Shown here: one piece after another, positions 33,693 to 34,678 of the stretch | Layout: every line of letters starts with the position of its first letter | How positions within the stretch are numbered: the stretch's first letter is position 1 | Source of the DNA: Candidatus Gastranaerophilales bacterium | GTDB lineage: Bacteria > Cyanobacteriota > Vampirovibrionia > Gastranaerophilales > JANQFW01 | Direction: 5' to 3' | DNA: 34,678 nucleotides | Assembly: GCA_028277625.1 (NCBI GenBank) | Contig: JANQFW010000003.1 | Coordinates: forward strand, 1-34,678 | The notes under the pieces: generated by a model | Databases searched by the model: none | What the model was told of the DNA's origin: nothing | The model's input: only the letters and a program-made list of their open reading frames with translations | Made by a program: the position numbers and the translations under genes

Positions 33693-33863
33693 TCAGTGAA
33701 CTAGCAATCTTCTTAATTTTGCCCGCGCCTGGGGTATAATTAAGTGGGAAGTAAATAAATTATCTTCGGTTAGGTTTTCTTTGTTTTCGTTTGGGTGTTT
33801 TGAGGCATAGGCTTCTAGCTTTCTCAGGTAATTTTTGTAGTCTTTTATTCTTTTGTTCTTCAT
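33693..33863 (-). CDS. Small charged hypothetical protein, 56 aa
   Basis: The ATG at 33863 has AGAGGAAAA before it and is preferred to the TTG at 33887, which lies inside an inverted repeat. The peptide is highly charged (MKNKRIKDYKNYLRKLEAYA at the start, QARAKLRRLLVH at the end), probably helical, with no membrane span and no cysteine. No family is recognised. Two related repeats (33881-33896 and 33931-33941) lie directly upstream and may control it. It converges on the branching enzyme. Confidence 0.55.
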   Translation of the reverse strand: MKNKRIKDYKNYLRKLEAYASKHPNENKENLTEDNLFTSHLIIPQARAKLRRLLVH

Positions 33864-33880
33864 AAAATTTTCCTCTGGAA

Positions 33881-33941
33881 ATAACAAAATTGTTATCGAG
33901 GATTTTACTATTTAACTTGAGAGGATAATACAAAATTGTTA
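33881..33941 (-). promoter_or_regulatory. Repeated inverted-repeat element upstream of the 56-aa gene
   Basis: ATAACAA-AA-TTGTTAT (33881-33896) is a perfect inverted repeat. CAAAATTGTTA from its middle recurs at 33931-33941, about 46 bases on. This is the arrangement of a paired operator. Confidence 0.4.
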
Positions 33942-33951
33942 CCTGAAAAAA

Positions 33952-33978
33952 GCAATAGCAAATCTCCCTTTGCTATGC
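33952..33978 (-). terminator. Terminator after the partial gene at the window end
   Basis: GCAATAGCAAA (33952-33962) pairs with TTTGCTATGC (33969-33978), with one bulged base. On the minus strand it is followed by TTTTTT, about 50 bases past the stop at 34027. Confidence 0.8.
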
Positions 33979-34026
33979 AAAAAGTTTATCATTTTTTTGT
34001 TATTTTAAATTTTAAAATCAACAACT

Positions 34027-34678
34027 CTAATAGTGTGGCTTTTTCTTGTTTAGCATCTCTTTTTTATTGCTATGTATATCTATTATATTATTATTATTTA
34101 TCGCATTATTTTCATCTAAAGTACTAGTATCGACTTCTGAAGCAGTATTAACCAGCTTTGCACTCTTAGATATTTCTTTGTAAGTCTTTAAATTTGCTAA
34201 TTGATTGCTAGAGCTGATTTTTACAAGTTTATACTTGCCCAATTTAAAATTATCTAGTTTATCCCAAGCTCTTATATATAGAGCATTTTCTTTTACCTCC
34301 TGCTTAGCCTCTTCCCAAGCTTGTTCAATAAATTTGTTTTCTTCTACGGCATTAAGTTTTCTCTGTTTACGCCTCTTAGCTTTGTATATTCTTTCTTCTC
34401 TGTCGCGTTCCTTACAATCTTTGTAATACTCGTAATGTTCATTATACATTTGCTCTTCTTTTTCCGGGGTTGCAGGCTCATCTTTCCAGGTTTCATAACT
34501 GAAATATTTGATTTCATCTTTTTTATAAGGGTCATAATACTTGTTGCGGGCTAATCTTAGATAATCATCTTTTAAACAAATATTATGCTTAACCTTTTCT
34601 AGTTCAAACTGGGATTTACGCACGTAACGAACTTTGTAAAGCAATTCTTTGTGCGCATCTATTATTCTAATCAGAGGA
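34027..34678 (-). CDS. Lys/Glu-rich hypothetical protein, N-terminus cut off by the window
   Basis: The frame remains open to the window edge: the codons before the internal TTG at 34644 read PLIRIIDAHKE, so that TTG is not the start and the true N-terminus lies outside. At least 216 residues are present. The body is very rich in Lys, Glu and Tyr (DYLRLARNKYYDPYKKDE, RDREERIYKAKRRKQRK), probably long helices, and the C-terminal 50 residues are Ser/Asn-rich and likely disordered. No family, signal or membrane segment is seen. A terminator follows. Confidence 0.65.
   Translation of the reverse strand, partial: PLIRIIDAHKELLYKVRYVRKSQFELEKVKHNICLKDDYLRLARNKYYDPYKKDEIKYFSYETWKDEPATPEKEEQMYNEHYEYYKDCKERDREERIYKAKRRKQRKLNAVEENKFIEQAWEEAKQEVKENALYIRAWDKLDNFKLGKYKLVKISSSNQLANLKTYKEISKSAKLVNTASEVDTSTLDENNAINNNNIIDIHSNKKEMLNKKKPHY

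Overview
The window is AT-rich, compact and bacterial. It reads like a non-photosynthetic relative of the cyanobacteria (Melainabacteria/Vampirovibrionia, possibly Gastranaerophilales). This placement is an inference. It rests on strong AT bias, a GH57-type glycogen branching enzyme, dnaA without dnaN beside it, low-oxygen proteins (two hemerythrins, a rubredoxin), and several otherwise unrelated hypothetical proteins that carry a short aromatic-x-Gly motif (VSFKG, VAFAG, PAFQG). No 16S rRNA or other decisive marker is present. I found no tRNA, rRNA, CRISPR array, insertion sequence or phage gene.

Layout. 1-5054 (minus): a partial hypothetical gene, a 720-base gene-free stretch with hairpins, a 49-aa membrane peptide, a 72-aa peptide with three 12-residue ETAGS repeats and a Gly/Cys tail, groES-groEL, two tandem hemerythrins and a small Cys/Lys-rich tail-anchored protein. 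5251-9874: an FAD oxidoreductase (minus), then on plus a hypothetical, a methionine gamma-lyase-family PLP enzyme, an acyltransferase-3 membrane protein and a rubredoxin. 10054-14631 (minus): aminopeptidase P, an RNA methyltransferase and YjbQ as one probable operon, preceded by leucyl aminopeptidase with its own promoter, structured leader and terminator. 15498-19022 (minus): a large unknown 796-aa protein followed by HemW. 19552-25338 (plus): a soluble histidine kinase and a U32 peptidase-family protein, then 2-isopropylmalate synthase and a 53-aa peptide. 25562-26194 (minus): L21-L27. 26585-29429: an exported SRPBCC-domain protein (plus), dnaA (minus) and a 135-aa hypothetical (plus). 29431-31560 (minus): nanE, a ROK kinase (probable nanK) and a small SpoU methyltransferase, coupled end to end. 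31865-33583 (plus): the GH57 branching enzyme. 33693-34678 (minus): a 56-aa peptide and a partial Lys/Glu-rich protein.

Function. Most genes are housekeeping: protein folding, peptide turnover, RNA modification, replication initiation, ribosomal proteins. Metabolic genes point to glycogen synthesis, leucine synthesis, sulfur amino acid breakdown and conversion of N-acetylmannosamine to GlcNAc-6-phosphate. Hemerythrins and rubredoxin fit an anaerobe that meets some oxygen.

The least expected content is between the genes. Several long gap regions hold intrinsic terminators on the plus strand with no plus-strand gene in front of them. One of these (about 15350-15457) looks like a small RNA with a 57-base G-free C/U loop built of TTACC repeats, partly complementary to local Shine-Dalgarno sequences. 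A second gap (about 23015-23148) shares its opening motif and also ends in a terminator. A three-copy dispersed intergenic repeat with a conserved hairpin is also present.
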